Assembly (NCBI RefSeq): GCF_050948175.1
Contig: NC_135202.1
Span: forward strand, 12,446,001-12,510,000
Length of the DNA stretch: 64,000 bases
Direction of reading: 5' to 3'
Source: Xylocopa sonorina
Taxonomy: Eukaryota; Arthropoda; Insecta; Hymenoptera; Apidae
In this document: positions 1 through 12,925 of the stretch, in pieces
Layout of the letters: each line of letters opens with the position of its first letter
Position numbering within the stretch: the stretch's first letter is position 1
The notes under the pieces: model-generated
Database searches by the model: none
Told to the model about the DNA's origin: nothing
The model's input: only the letters and a program-made list of their open reading frames with translations
Made by a program: the position numbers and the translations under genes

Positions 1-1611
1 AAACAAGTGGACGATCCATCGGAGACGATTTACCAACTCGATGTTTCTCTGTTTTATTACCAATTATTAGTCGTATTACGAGCAAACTGAATTGATAATG
101 GTCTTAAATTTTAGACTATAACCAGGCCGATTATCTCGAATCGAGATCTCGATCATTAGATGATTTCACTTTGGGATAAACTGTTCGAACTCCAGCCGAT
201 ACCGTGTCCCACGGTTGATCGGTCGTTGCCTCGTTATGCGATGTTTCGTTGCTTCGTTTAATTCAGTTTCGATCCGGCGATTAAATTCACGCGTTTGGAA
301 ACGTAAATCGTATGGCGCGCAAAAATGGGAATATACCAGTCGCGCGATACGATTACTTTATCGACGCTTGTTTCGAGCGAAAGTTCGAGCGAGTACCGAG
401 CCCCGCGCAAACAGCGCTGCAACGATTCGAATTCAAACGAACGCGTAACCAGTAGGGAAATAAAGCGAGATTATACGGAAAACAAAGGGCAAAGTACCGC
501 GATTCTCAGCGCACAGAGCTAAAACTGACGGAAGGGGAATGGCACCGTTCCGGTCAGACACAAAGACTCGAGTTTCTCTCCCATGACGATCTTTCGTTCC
601 AAGGGAGGTGTCTCTCTCACTTTCAGCCTCGATCGAAGTCGCGTGCGTCCCGGTTACGTAAAAATTGCGAGTTCGTTCGACGGATGAACACCAAGTGCCC
701 GCGATACGCGAGACAAGTGGTTGCGTCTGCACACGATTCGAACGACCCGCACGGTTCTCTCGTCTTGGTCGTTTATTTGCTTTCGTTTCATGTTCGTTAC
801 GTCGCTTTCAACCGGAGATTACGTCGATTAAAAATCGCGGTACATTCCCAAAGGTGGTTACTCAACGAATGCGCAACGATAGAAATTGTCGGTCGAACGA
901 ATCGTTGGTAAAGTTTCCGGTGGTTCGTGCTCGTTCGACGCTCGTACGCCGCGAACATTTCGCTTCTAAGTTGAAACGCTCGTTAGTAAGTAGATCGCGA
1001 GTACGGTTCGGATCTTCGGGGGGGGGGACATCGAGAAGGACGACGCGAACGATCAAGAGCATCGGATTTGGCAGGGACGCGTTGGCAGCGAGAAAACTGG
1101 GTCGAACCGCTGTGCACCATCGGGTTTCGCGTGTCGTCGATAGAGCATGGGAAGGATCGCGAAAGGATCGTTAAATATTCTTTAGGTTATTAATTTCGTT
1201 AATATTTATAATTCGTAGAAAACTACATGTATGTTGGTAGGTTGATAGAAACAGAAAAAAAAAAAGAGAAAAAGGAGAAGAAAACAAAAAGTAGAGGAGA
1301 CGTAAGGCGAGCGGTTTTTCTCAACTAGGTATACGTACGCGTGTAGGTACGTATGTATCTGTGTGTGTGTATCTATGTATTTCACAATTGGTTCTAAATC
1401 CGTGGCGCGCGCCGCCGTATTCGCGGGGCTCGATACGATCGACCTCGGAGGGACCGGCCTCTGAAACGACGTGTCCGTGTTACCGGAAGTCCTTCTCCAT
1501 CGCGATCCAGGTACAGAAGAAGGAGGGTGGCGTGTGGATCCCGTCTGTTATGCGTTACACCTAAAACTGCTCGTCGACTGGGTGGCATCGCTGTTGCAAT
1601 CTCGTACGAAT
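1..1611. other. No gene recognised (upstream of vajk-like gene 3' end)
   Basis: I see no supportable gene here. Reading frames are short, arginine-rich and without family motifs, as expected from CpG-rich noncoding DNA. If the ACE-family exons at 4.5-7.3 kb belong to one long + strand gene, this stretch may be part of its intron. The part next to 1611 should hold the 3' UTR of the - strand vajk-like gene. Confidence 0.5.
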
Positions 1612-3051
1612 TTAATGGTAGCCGTGGCTACTCGACCAATCGTTGTTGTAGCCGTAGTCGTGATGTACCGGTACCGGTACGGGCACTTTAACGGGAACCG
1701 GGACGTGCTTCTCGACCGGGTAGGGCACCGGCTTCTCGATGTGGACGGGGTACGGTCTGTCGACTGGAACCTTCACTTCGACGGGGACGGGCCTCTCGAC
1801 CGGATACGGTACTGGCTTTTCGACCGGATACGGTTGCGGTACCGGTATCCTGACAGGAACGGCGACCGGCTTCTCGACCGGGACTGGATACGGTCTGTCC
1901 ACTGGTACTTTATACGGAACTGGCACCGGCCTGTCGACCGCGTAGGGCACCGGCTTCTCGATGTGGACGGGGTAGGGTTTCGGTACTGGCACGTGGACCG
2001 GACGATCAACGGGAACCTTTACCGGGACCAATCTCTCCACGGGATAGGGTATGTGGACCGGAACTTTCACCGGTACCGGGACCTGTTTCTCGACTGGGTA
2101 CGGTTGCGGTACCGGAACCTTCACCGGCACCGGTACTTGCTTCTCGACGGGGTAAGGTTGGGGTACGAAAACTTTTACCGGGTATGGACGATCGACCGGC
2201 ACGTGAACCGGATACGGAACCTTCTTCTCGACGGGATACGGCTGTGGAACGTGCACCGGTACTTTGACGAGGACCTTCACTGGATAGGGTTTCTCCACTG
2301 GGTAAGGTTGCGGTACCGCGACCTTCACGGGGTATGGTACCGGCTTTTCGACCGGGTAGGGCACGTGCTTCTCGACCGGGTACGGGACGGCAACGTTCTT
2401 CACGACGGTGACGGTCTTTACGTGTTCGTGTCCACCATCGAAATGTCCTCCGTACCCGCCACCGTAGCCGATGTGACCATAGCCGCCATAGCCGCCATAG
2501 CCGCCATAGCCGCCACCGCCGCCGCTTAATTCCAATCCACCGTGTCCACCGGCTCCGACGTCGTAGCCACCGTCGTAGCTGTACCCGTAACCGAGACCGA
2601 GCAACCCGCGTTTCTCTTGCTTCTTCGTCGACTTTTCTTCCAACGAGGAGTCTAGTTTCTCGCTCGTCTTCTCGACATCCTCGGCCCGCGTGGATGAGAC
2701 CAGCAGCAAGCCGATCGTTGCCGTGTAGATCTGCGAAACCACATAAAATGAAAACCGAAGTTTAACCCATATTCGAAAACGAAAACGAAAACAAAAACGA
2801 GTAACGAGTCTCGAGAAACCGGTTGTAACGTTTCGATCCTTCGATTCTTCACCGACGCGCTCCACTTTAATCGAGGGAGATCAATGGAAACGGACGGAAA
2901 TCAACGGGATACTTCTCGCATGGAAGTATCGCGTTCACTGTGCAACCGCGAAGCCCGCGTTTCCGATTTGTGCGTCGCGAGGTCCCCCGGTTTCTCGAGG
3001 GTAGACGTTCCTTGTTCTTCCTCCGACTCGTCCACGTACCAGAATTCTCAT
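1612..3051 (-). CDS. vajk-like low-complexity cuticular protein (YPVE/PV-rich)
   Basis: This is a secreted proline/valine/tyrosine-rich structural protein of about 376 residues. There are two coding exons: 3051-3040 (ATG plus three codons, MRIL) and 2730-1612. The donor is CTG|gtacgt and the acceptor ttcgcag. Splicing makes a clean signal peptide, MRILIYTATIGLLLVSSTRA. A KR site and a Gly/Tyr block (GYGGYGGYGG) follow, then roughly 25 repeats built on PYPVEKP and VPVPVKVPV. High density of PV and PY pairs marks the insect CPLCP/vajk cuticle proteins, which form extracellular matrix and have no enzymatic role. Vajk genes lie inside Nimrod clusters in other insects, which fits the neighbours here. 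A reading that starts inside the intron gives an unlikely arginine-rich N-terminus, so I reject that start. Confidence 0.8.
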
Positions 3052-3118
3052 TTTTCCTTTCGAGATATTCCAGGTGCGTCCAGAAGTGAACTGGATGCTG
3101 ATTGCCGCCGGTTCCTCG

Positions 3119-3128
3119 CCTTATATAC
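3119..3128 (-). promoter_or_regulatory. TATA box of vajk-like gene
   Basis: The - strand reads GTATATAAGG about 70 nt upstream of the ATG at 3051. The expected transcription start is about 25-30 nt downstream, near 3090-3095. A strong TATA box is typical of developmentally pulsed cuticle genes. Confidence 0.6.
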
Positions 3129-3131
3129 ACG

Positions 3132-4516
3132 GCACACTTTCGCCTTCGCCACCCGGGCCCAACGCGCCGCGTACCCCCCACGTTACACCTCTTTGTTCGC
3201 GTAGAACGACTACGATCGGCTACCACTCCCCTTTGGGAGACACACGAGTCACCTCCCCACGCCTCTCGAAAACGTCCCTCTCCTTGGGCAACAGTTTCGT
3301 TTTCCTCTTCGTCCGAGGCATCCCCACTGTTACGGTACCTCCCCTGGACTGCCTTCCTCTTTTTCCTCTTCTTCCCTTTTCCCTTTTTCTCCTCATCGCA
3401 TAATTTCGACGCCCCGAAAGGTGTTTCGCTTACGAAACACCGAAAAACACCGAAATTGCAACACAGACCGGGTGCAACCCGCCCGATCCTCTTCCCTTTC
3501 TACCCGATACCGTAAGCGTTTTTTCCTCCCTCTCCTCTCGGCGGCAACCTCGACGGTTACGTGTGCACCGGTACCGGTAACCGTGCTCACCCGTGAGGAT
3601 TTATCTGCCGGCGATCTCGTGGGTGCAACCATTACTCCCTTTCATGAGACACGATTTCCCTCTCTTTCCTTTCAGTTTCCTACTCGTGCCCGGCCCCGGT
3701 TCCGTTTTCTTTCGCCGATACCAGCCGATCGAGGAAAATTCAAGGATCTAACAAGAGCGGGGAAGCGCTGTTAAACGTAAAATAAGTTCGAATCAATTTC
3801 CGTGAAACGGTATGTCGTTTTCCTTGCCTCGAATGCCGATTGGTCTGTCGCGATTAACCGCGTGGGCAGAACTCAAAGGTCGATCGATAAAATTCGCCGG
3901 TAGACGTAACATTATAGAATCGCAGCTACGCAGTCGCCGAGCAGACTCTTTCAATTTCACTTTTATTGGTCAGGATCGATCTGGTCGGAAACTTTCGTGA
4001 AACAGATGTAAGAAACAACCAACGAGAGAGCCTGCCAAAATCGTAAGATCACGGAACGATCGTTATGAAACTATCGATGATCCGGTCGGGAATTGGGACC
4101 GACACATTCCTCGCTTTCGCGATCGGAGTCCGTAACAGTTTCTCTCTCCTCTTTCTTCTTCCAGATGGAAAGTAGACGAACAGAAGCGTAACGACGGACC
4201 ATCAAGCGTATAAGTCCGTCCCGCGTTTATTACGTAAAGGTCGTTGTCGATGGGAATGTTGTCGTTCCTTCCGCGAAGCATAGATTTACTCGACGAAGAG
4301 CAAACTCGACCTCCCGTGGAATCGGTAAAGATCGACCTCGTTGACATTGGCCTTGAGAAAACGGTACGGGTCCTCTTCGAGATGCGCGAAAACTGGCCGC
4401 GGTTTAGACCGCTAAACCGCGTATCTATCGATTATTTTTACTAGTTCTCCCTCCTTCTACCGTTATACGAATCGTATGCGACACGCGTTAAATTCGTTTT
4501 CCCTTATATTTCGCAG
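3132..4516. other. No exon recognised; probable intron or intergenic DNA before the ACE exons
   Basis: I looked for upstream exons of the ACE-family gene, in particular the zinc-binding HEMGH segment, and found none. A candidate splice acceptor near 4163 opens no convincing ACE frame. The earlier exons may lie outside the window. Confidence 0.4.
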
Positions 4517-7285
4517 GAATTTCGTCGCGGGAGTCCTTCAGTTCCAACTGTACCGAGCTTTATGCCAAGCAGCCGGACAGAGGAACGTCGACGATCCCAG
4601 AAGGCCGTTGCACAGATGCGATTACTACAGGAGTCCAGCTGCGGGGAGAATCTTGGCGTAAGTCTCAATAAGTTGGAAAGATTAATTAGAATTACGAATA
4701 TATCTGTTATATGTAGATTTTTAGTAATAAGGCATCGGACAGACCGGCTGCATTCGTAAATTTCACTCATCGTTCGACAAGAAATTATTGATCCTCGAAT
4801 CCGACCAAGCCTCGTCGAGATGGTTTCTTTGGTGTGCGAGCGAAAATAAATTTGTTGTCTTCGCAGCTTTAAGGACATCGATTTTTCACAATCCGACGCA
4901 AAGGTTATTTCGGACGGTGGAACGGAATATAATTAAATCGGCAGACGAAATGGATCCCATCGAAGAACTCTGCCATTATACATAGATATTATAGATGCTC
5001 GAAAATGTCAGCCAAACTAAATGCAAACGTCCTTCGCCGTAAAACTGGTCACTCTGGTAGGCGTGCAGAAATTCCATAATTTTCCACGATCGTTCGCGAA
5101 TTGAAAGAAACGAGTCACGCGATAGGCTTGCAGACAAGATAAACGACGCATCCTAGAGAATATTTTCGAAAAGATTTCGATTCCTTGATCCGATTAAAGT
5201 TCAAGGCTGGCGGTGGGTTTCGAAAATTTCGAAATAATATTACAGATATTGCAAGAGAAACGTAACTAATTTGGGCATCGTCTCCCGACTCGGTCCTACT
5301 AACCCTGGATAAATGTCACTCGATTTTTTTTTAGCCATTCCCTGAATTGTCATCGTCGAATTTATCTTGGGAATCGTCCGATAGTTTAAATCACCTAGAC
5401 TAGATCGGCCTATAGGAACCTTTCGTTCTCCGGGACGAGAACTTTTTCTTTCTTCCGTTCAGTCTCGAATAACATATCCATCTACGTTTATTTACACATA
5501 GGTATAAAATACCAAATTTTTCGGGTTATTCGTAATCGTCGAGCAAAATTAAGCATCCAAACATCGAGCACTTTCACCGTAAACATCTTCGCTGGCCAAA
5601 AATATCGTGACGACACGCGTAACCCAATCGATATGTGTATGTACGCGTATAAATCTCGCGTAGGTGTTTCACGAAAATAAAAAATATTCCGCGCCTTTTA
5701 CAATGCAAATCTCTGGCGGGAATTTTTAATTCGCAACCTATAAAAATATTCGTCTTACGTGTCGTTCGAAGGTAATTTTTATCGACGAAGGCCTGACTAA
5801 CTTCCTGTAATGCTGTAAGGATCACGACGCGACGTGGTTTGTTACATATTATGTAGGTACGCGTTGCAGTTCCGTTTTGCTACTTAGAGAAAAGCCAGTA
5901 CACCCACTAACCATTTGCAGTTGGCTCGATGATCGAGGCTAATTTTTGTTCGAAGCTATCCATGTCCTGACGCAATAAAATAGCCTCGTAATAACTGACG
6001 GGACGTTGACTCGTTCCAAAGGCGATAAATTTTCAACGACCTCGTTTACCGGTTTTTATCATCGTTTATTACATAGTTAAATGCGCGTAATGAAATTTCG
6101 AAATTGCAAACGATCCAGAATTTCATAATCTACCGCCTCGGTAACGTTTAATAGGACCGCTTAAGTAGAAATTGATCGATGTTCATGTAAATCGGTGGCC
6201 ATTGTAGAGATCGGTGGATCGACGATTAGGCGCGTTTCGAAAGTGCCCCTCGAATCGAGCTAATTCGGTTAACCAGCCGACACGATCCACGATCCTGGTT
6301 TTAATGCGAAAATCTACTACGCGGCATTTTCCCCTGATAATCTATCGTCAAAACCGATGACTCCCTCGAGCGAAATGACACGCGTTTCCCACACTGGTGT
6401 CAAAGATCACCCTTAAACTGTACCGCGCGTGACTCGATTCAACCGTGCATACAGATTTCTAATGAGAAATTCGATTCGTAACTATCGCTTCGCCTATTCC
6501 GATTCGCCGTGAAATTTTCGTAGAAATTTCTGATAGCACGTTTGCGAGATACATACATCCGGTCAGGGCAGGAAAGTAACGATTTCGTCGCAACCGGAAA
6601 TTGTGCGATCGATATAGATTGCAAATCGGAGTGCATACCGAAATGTTTTTGCTCGTCCGATCGATTCCCACGCGAACCGGAAGCTCGGTGCAACGTGGCC
6701 TGCATCAGAATTACTTTCCAAAAAGTCGTTATATCATGTCGACCTATACCGTCGACAGGCACTTTTCACTTTCGTGAAATCGGTCCTTCGCTTTTCGCCT
6801 CTCTCACCTTTCTCGTTCGTCAACGTCGCGAAAGAAAAAAACAAGACAAAATTGTCGTTCATCTCGCTTATATATTCATTCCGCGAAGATTTATAAATCA
6901 TATTCGCTTTGGACGTGGTTCAGATTCTGACAAATTGTTCAAAACGTCTCGTATTATGTAATTACTCCTCCGCGACGGAGGAAAAGTAAAGAGGCGTGCA
7001 ACTGCTACCGAGCCAAGGTGGCCCCATTTCGGCGTATGAATTTTGAATAAACGGTCAGGGACCGGTTTCCCGTTCCACTCCGAGGAAAAATGCAACGTCG
7101 TTTCGCTGTTGTCCGCAGAAAAATAATGGAGAGAGGCTCGTCCGTGCCGTGGCAGGAGACGTTACAAGAAGCCATCGGCGAGGACAGACTGGACGCGTCC
7201 GCGCTGCGCGAGTACTTCAGGCCCCTCGAAGATTGGCTGAGGACGGAGAATCTGAGGACCGGTGACGTGGTCGGATGGTCATATG
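4517..7285 (+). CDS. Angiotensin-converting enzyme family (Ance-3-like), C-terminal part only
   Basis: Two exons, 4517-4657 and 7119-7285, join in frame (phase 2, GC|A) into about 102 residues. The first reads NFVAGVLQFQLYRALCQAAG, then a second conserved Cys and AAGRILA. The second contains VPWQETLQEAIGED, ALREYFRPLEDWLRTEN and TGDVVGW. These match the C-terminal end of M2 peptidases (ACE), including the conserved Cys pair and the final GW. The zinc site HEXXH is not visible in the window, so activity cannot be judged. Splice sites are good (tttcgcag / gtaagt; gtccgcag / gtaaga). The second exon ends in a donor, so at least one more exon lies downstream. Ance-3 flanks Nimrod clusters in other insects, which supports the name. 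It is partial at both ends. Confidence 0.8.
4658..7118 (+). other. Intron of the ACE-family gene
   Basis: This 2.46 kb intron separates the two recognised ACE exons. I see no nested gene that I can support. A Cys-containing reading frame at about 6590-6740 has no splice context or family motif. Confidence 0.55.
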
Positions 7286-10200
7286 GTAAGAAAGTCGCAT
7301 CTTATACGCGCTCCTTTCCATTACTTCTGTTACGTGTATCAGGTGCATTTACGTAACAAGCCTTCGTTTGGAAATCGGAAACGATTGATCGGGAACCAGA
7401 ACCGTCGAGCCTGATTTCACGTGACAGTGAATTCTCGTGTTTACAGTCGATCGATTCTTACTTGGTTTTTCCTTCTAAGCACCGTTAGCTAATTAGCAGA
7501 TATACGAGGGGGCAAGAGAGAGGGAACCGTATACGCGCGAGCACGAGCCCGCCTTTCATCGTAACTTGTTACAAATTATGCAATTTCCTACCGTAACAGA
7601 TTGAAGGTTGCAGTTCCCACGTGCCAGTTACTGTCGAGAGCGTTACAAATATTCATCGCCTGACGACATTCGCGGAGAGATTATTAGGATCGCCGTTAAA
7701 TTCGCGAACGGTGTTACGTAAATCAGCGCTCCGCGAATCGTTCCTTCGCAAGACGGATACGTTCGAACCGGCAACTCTGATTGATCTCGGCCCTATCTAA
7801 CCGAGCATATAGGGAGCATGAAAATTGTGAAAGCTCGATCTCATCTAATAGAACGGCACTCAACGCGTCGGGCCGCAAAAGGATGCTGTTCGGTGATTTT
7901 TTCGTAAAAGTAACGCGATGGCCACTTCCGTGTTTTAAACGCGCGCGGTAAGCGTAAGGGAATCGTGAAGTTCTGACCGCGTGAGACTGGCGGATTGCGA
8001 AATCGCAGATACGTTAGTACGCCGGAGAAGGAAGGAGAATCGTGAGACACCGGTTCGATGGTTCCACTCTCGTTTCCATTGCACGTTCTGCATACCTGCG
8101 AAACGAAGCCTGCCGCCGATTTCATATACAACACCTGCGTTCGTTACGCGACGCAAGGAAAATCGTCGAATTCTTAACCGGGAAAAAGAAAAATGGGTCA
8201 CTTCTGAGAAGCGATCGCGATGGAAAGCGGAGACTTGCATACGTGACTCGTACATTCGTTACGTGGAGAAAGACAGTCACGCCGCGCTTGTATCGTACAA
8301 GTTCTCTACGAAACTGATATTTTGCTCACCGGCCATCTGAGCTAAATCGATTGCATTTAGTCGTCTAGTATCTACGAAGTAAAGCGAGAATGGGAGAAAA
8401 AGTGTCGATGTGTTCCGAGACGCCACGAAAGTCACGATTCGCAGTTACCCCTTTGCTACCCTCTCCTTCACCCTTAATCCGTCGAATAATCCATCGTTTT
8501 CTTCGCGCTTTAAGATACGAGCCACCTACACGCGGATATACGCGTACAAAGCATAATCACGGATTACTTCGATTGCAGACGGAGATTATTGCAAACGCAG
8601 TATCGAGACAGCTGGTCTGCAGGTCTACGGAAGTGGATTCTACAACGATGCCTCACCCATACGCGCAACTATAACTTTACCAGGAATCTTGACGACTATT
8701 GCAACGATTTCAACAATTGCGATTCTTTATTAAAATAAACGAGGAAGGGGAAGAAGAAGAGACGACCATCGAATATCGAGTGAAAATTTTGACGAGCCAA
8801 AAGCATTCGAGAACTCTTTCACAGATTAAAATAGATATCTACGTCTAGTCCGGTTGAAAGGTTACGCGTATATTCCTTTTGTTATCGTATTTCGTTGTAT
8901 GTATACTTATATGAAACTTTTCTCTCGTTGGCCCATTTGTGTAACTGAAAGAGAGCCTGTCGTCCGGGAACCGATTACATATTGCCGACTTTCGCGGCTC
9001 TCGCGGAACACGAATCGCTAAACAAAAGTAGTTGCACGGCAAAGACTGAAATTGGTTCGAAGGACAACGACGGACGACAGCTTTCGCGGGGCCTGAAACA
9101 GTAGACGTTTCTTCTCTTACCGGGACAACCGGGTGGACAAGGTAATTTACACAAAGGTGGGCTTTGTCCAGAAACTGGTTCACCCACTTGCGTAACGCGA
9201 AGATACGGAAGTCGAGTCCGAAAACGAGGCGGCCGCTTGCGTTACCGAACGTGCCACGATGATTTTATTCGGCGAAATACGTCTCGAACGTGTCCGATCT
9301 TATCATTCGTCCCTTTCACGTTCAATGCACCTCGAACGTTGTGATCATCGCGATTCTAGCGTGCAGTCATTGCGCAAAAACTGATTCATCGACCAAAAAA
9401 ACAAGTACCCGTCCAAATGAAATTGAAACTGAAACTGAAACCGAAATTGAAACGATGGAATTTCGCGTTTCTAATCGCAGAAATTCATTAGATTTCTATT
9501 TTTACGCGTCATAAAGGGAAATCGCGCAAGAAGGATTTCCTTCCTAAACAGATACCTTCCATCTGGAAATTATTCAAAACGGAACCTACCACTTGAATCT
9601 TGTTGTTGAATTCGCGTTCCGGCTTTAATAATTCATAGGTGCTTCGTAATTAACTGGTGTTGATTCGACGCGATACACCTCCGGAATGTTCACCTTGAAT
9701 CGTGAATTATAATAACATGAAATCGGTGAGAATCATCGGAAAGAAATTGACGTAACGTTTCTCGGCGCGAGTGCAGTTTGAATGAAGGAAGAAAAAGAGC
9801 AAAACGGTAAAAAAAAAAGGCGAGTCACGGCTCGGTCGTCAATCGAGATCGCAGAGCACGGTTTTCGTGGCCTCCGGCCATGGCAGACAGGGTTAAGGGG
9901 TAATTTTTGTTCGATCAAGCAAGCTGGGGCAACCGGCAACCGGTGATCGGATCGGATCGGCCGGCCCTTTCGCTTTCGATTTCGTTTGTTCGTTCAGCGT
10001 CTGCTGTTGCCCGAAAACTGGTCCGTCCGGTTGCGTAATCGGAAGAACGGAAAGTCCTGCCTTTCCGCGAAACGTCTGCGCGATGACTCTCGTCCACTTT
10101 CACCGTCGTTCGAGCACGCACGCAGCCACCTTCGAAACTCGTTCGAGAAAAAGCCGCGGAAACTCCGTGGCCCCAATTTCCAACGCGCGTTCACATTTTT

Positions 10201-12925
10201 CGAAAAAACCACACGTTTAGTCAACCGAACAGGCGTTCCTCCCTTTCCACGAGAAGCGAACCTTGGGACGATGAGACATTTCACTTTCAAGGCCACGGAT
10301 TTCTAAGTTTCAAGGCCCCGCTTTCATCCGGTCACGATTTCGTCTTAATTTGCCAATCTGAATGTGAACTTTACGCTAGGCATTTACCGAGGAGATTGTA
10401 AGGAACGGTGTCATAAATAATCGATCGAACAGTCGATCGTACTCGCGATTGATATCTAATACGGTTGCAACCAGGATAATTACTACTGGCGAGGAACAAT
10501 GCTTCTGTTGCGCAGTCGGCGAGGGATAAAATCGATGAAACATGCGGTGCGTTGGAAAATCGAAGCCACGACGACACGAAAGAGAGGAGATGAAAGCGGG
10601 GGAATTATGTATTCGGTGAACACGCAAAGATTTATGAACCGGAAGGACGAGGTTCGACGCGCGGAAGAAGAGAGAGCATCGAAATTCCACTTTCGTAAAC
10701 GTTTTCACGTCTAACTAACATCATATACCTCGGTACTATTCGGTTCTTTCGTACATGCCTCTAGCCAATGCCAGGAGAAATAAAATCTGTCGAATTTATG
10801 CAATCCGTCCACTTTCTATTCCCTATGTCCAAATCGTACGTCCCCTGACAGACCGGGGACATTAATTGAACGTTTCCCGGACCGATGTTCACGGGGACGA
10901 CGGTAAACAACGCGTGGTGGTATCTAAATACATTTGCGCAATCGTTATGCAATATCCCCGTATTTCCACGTTCCGTTCATCCGTCCTGGCCCATAATCGT
11001 ACGATTCGACGCCAGGATTACAAGGACCTTGCGTCATTTTCGGAATAAGCAAGAATGTTCACCTGCGAACCGAATAATTTTCACTCCACTCTACCTGACG
11101 TACACGCCATTTCACACGAAACTGCGAAGCAGATTAATCGTCACGGCCATTTAAAGCATTTACATTAATTAACCTGTTACGTCGCCGCTGGCCACCGGAT
11201 ATTTAATGAAGACTATCTTTAGAAACACGCGGCAGTCGCCTCGATGCATCCGAACGGTCGTTTAGATGCAAATTAAAGATAAAACGGACACTTTTTTCTC
11301 TTATTTCCTGTCCTCGATAGCAAAAAATGGAAAAATATCTACGTGGGTAGTTTCATCGCGTTTAGATCGCGCCACGGGACAAAGGAGAGAAGGGGTAGCC
11401 CCGTATACCGCGCTAGGCGATCGTTAATTACTCGTCAATTTCGTCGGATGTTGTTCGTCACGAGATTAAATAACCGATACTCCCGGGATAAGAAGAGGGA
11501 ACGCGATGAATTGCTCTACCAATCATTCTATTACGCGAGGTCTGCTTATCGCGTTGATTCTAGTCTCACCGAGCCTCTCCTCGTTTCGTTCGGCCAGTCT
11601 TCGGGCCGAATTATCGAAATCTCGCTCGAATACTCTTACTCGGGAGAAAAACCGTCAAGAATCGAGCTGAGAAACGAGCGTAGGTCGTGAACTTGGTCGC
11701 GCTCCGTCGACGAACGTTCTTCGAACAGTGTCAATGTCTCTGGACAGGATATCCTCGGTGCCTCCGAGAGAGTAGCCGGGAATCGAACGGTCTCTGTCTT
11801 CCGCGAGGACAGAGGACCCAGAATGTGAGCACACGTTCCCTCTCCTACACCCTTTCGGATCATCCGACCCCACCTTCTCTAGCCGTTGTAGTTGTCGTCC
11901 GTTAGGGTCGGAGTTCATTGTGCCACAAGTGCATTCCGAGTGCCGGCGACGGCAATTCGTCGTTACGAACGTGAAGCCAGTTGCGAATCGGCCTGTGACA
12001 GCATCGCTCAGGTTTCCCATCGTCATCGTCGTTGTCGTCATCGTCGTCGTTCCTCCAGGAGTGAAGGGTATACGTACACACAAATATAATACTCGCATCC
12101 GTAAAATCCTGTCGCGTGCTCTCGCCTGACGACGTCTCGTTGCCAAGGTAGAGGATCTACCTCCACGTTGACGAAAAATTTCTATATCAGGCTTGAGAAC
12201 GTTCGATGAGATTAGAGAAGCGAACGAAAGTCGAAGCTCGTCGCGCTTTACCAGCCATCAGTGTCACTATCGATTTGACGATGAGCTCGCGGTCGAAACG
12301 GCATAGAATTTTCAAGTACAACGTCTCACGACTGGACGAGTGAATCAACCAATTGGACCAACTGAACGTTTCCTGTCGCGAAGAACGTTCTTTGAATGGG
12401 ATCGCCCGTCCCTCCCGCGTCAAATATCGCCGATGCTACTTCCGGCACCGACGTCTGACCACGACGCCGCGCGTTTCTTTCCACTTCGCCTCTCAGAATC
12501 TACATCGCGATAATGCCTTTCTCGCTTTCTCGTCTACATCTCGATAAACCATACGCGAACGAGAAAAGTAGTATCGGAAAATTTTCCTTACCGTGCAACA
12601 AGACATCTCTTGTTACCGACAGGTAACGAGACACCCTGTGTTTAAAGAACAGCTATTTACACCAACGGATACATCGATCCGTTTCCGGCGAAAGAATGAC
12701 ACACAAGACGGCAGAGGCGTCACGTTCGTTCGATCGCATCGACGCCAAAGTCCATCCGGCTCGATTAACGCCGCATCCTTCTAAATAGACCGATCGAACG
12801 TTCAACTCGATACAGAGAGTTTCTTCTCGACCTTTGCGGCAACCTTCGATAAAAAAGAAAAAGCGTGAGTAAATCTTTCGTCCCAGTGAAATTCCTCTCG
12901 AGAAAGGATTTTCGTAGGGGTTGAA
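7286..12925. other. No gene recognised; 3' part of ACE gene and NimA upstream DNA
   Basis: At 5.6 kb this is the longest stretch without a recognised exon. It should contain the last exon(s) of the ACE-family gene, because a donor sits at 7286, but I could not identify them. A short imperfect GAAACT-type tandem repeat lies at about 9418-9453. A valine/isoleucine-rich frame at about 12000-12060 comes from a simple atcgtc-type repeat and is not convincing. Confidence 0.4.

Noticed and set aside
1471..2529. Long + strand open frame (352 codons) rich in Asp/Arg/Tyr
   Set aside because: It is the antisense shadow of the repetitive vajk-like coding exon; the - strand frame has a signal peptide and a known repeat style.
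6542..6961. Cys-containing frame inside the ACE intron, resembling a small secreted peptide
   Set aside because: No signal peptide, no splice sites in phase with the ACE exons, and the Cys spacing fits no family I know.
11920..12129. Frame with a valine/isoleucine-rich hydrophobic run, considered as the missing ACE membrane anchor
   Set aside because: The run is encoded by an atcgtc-type simple repeat and the upstream acceptor is poor.
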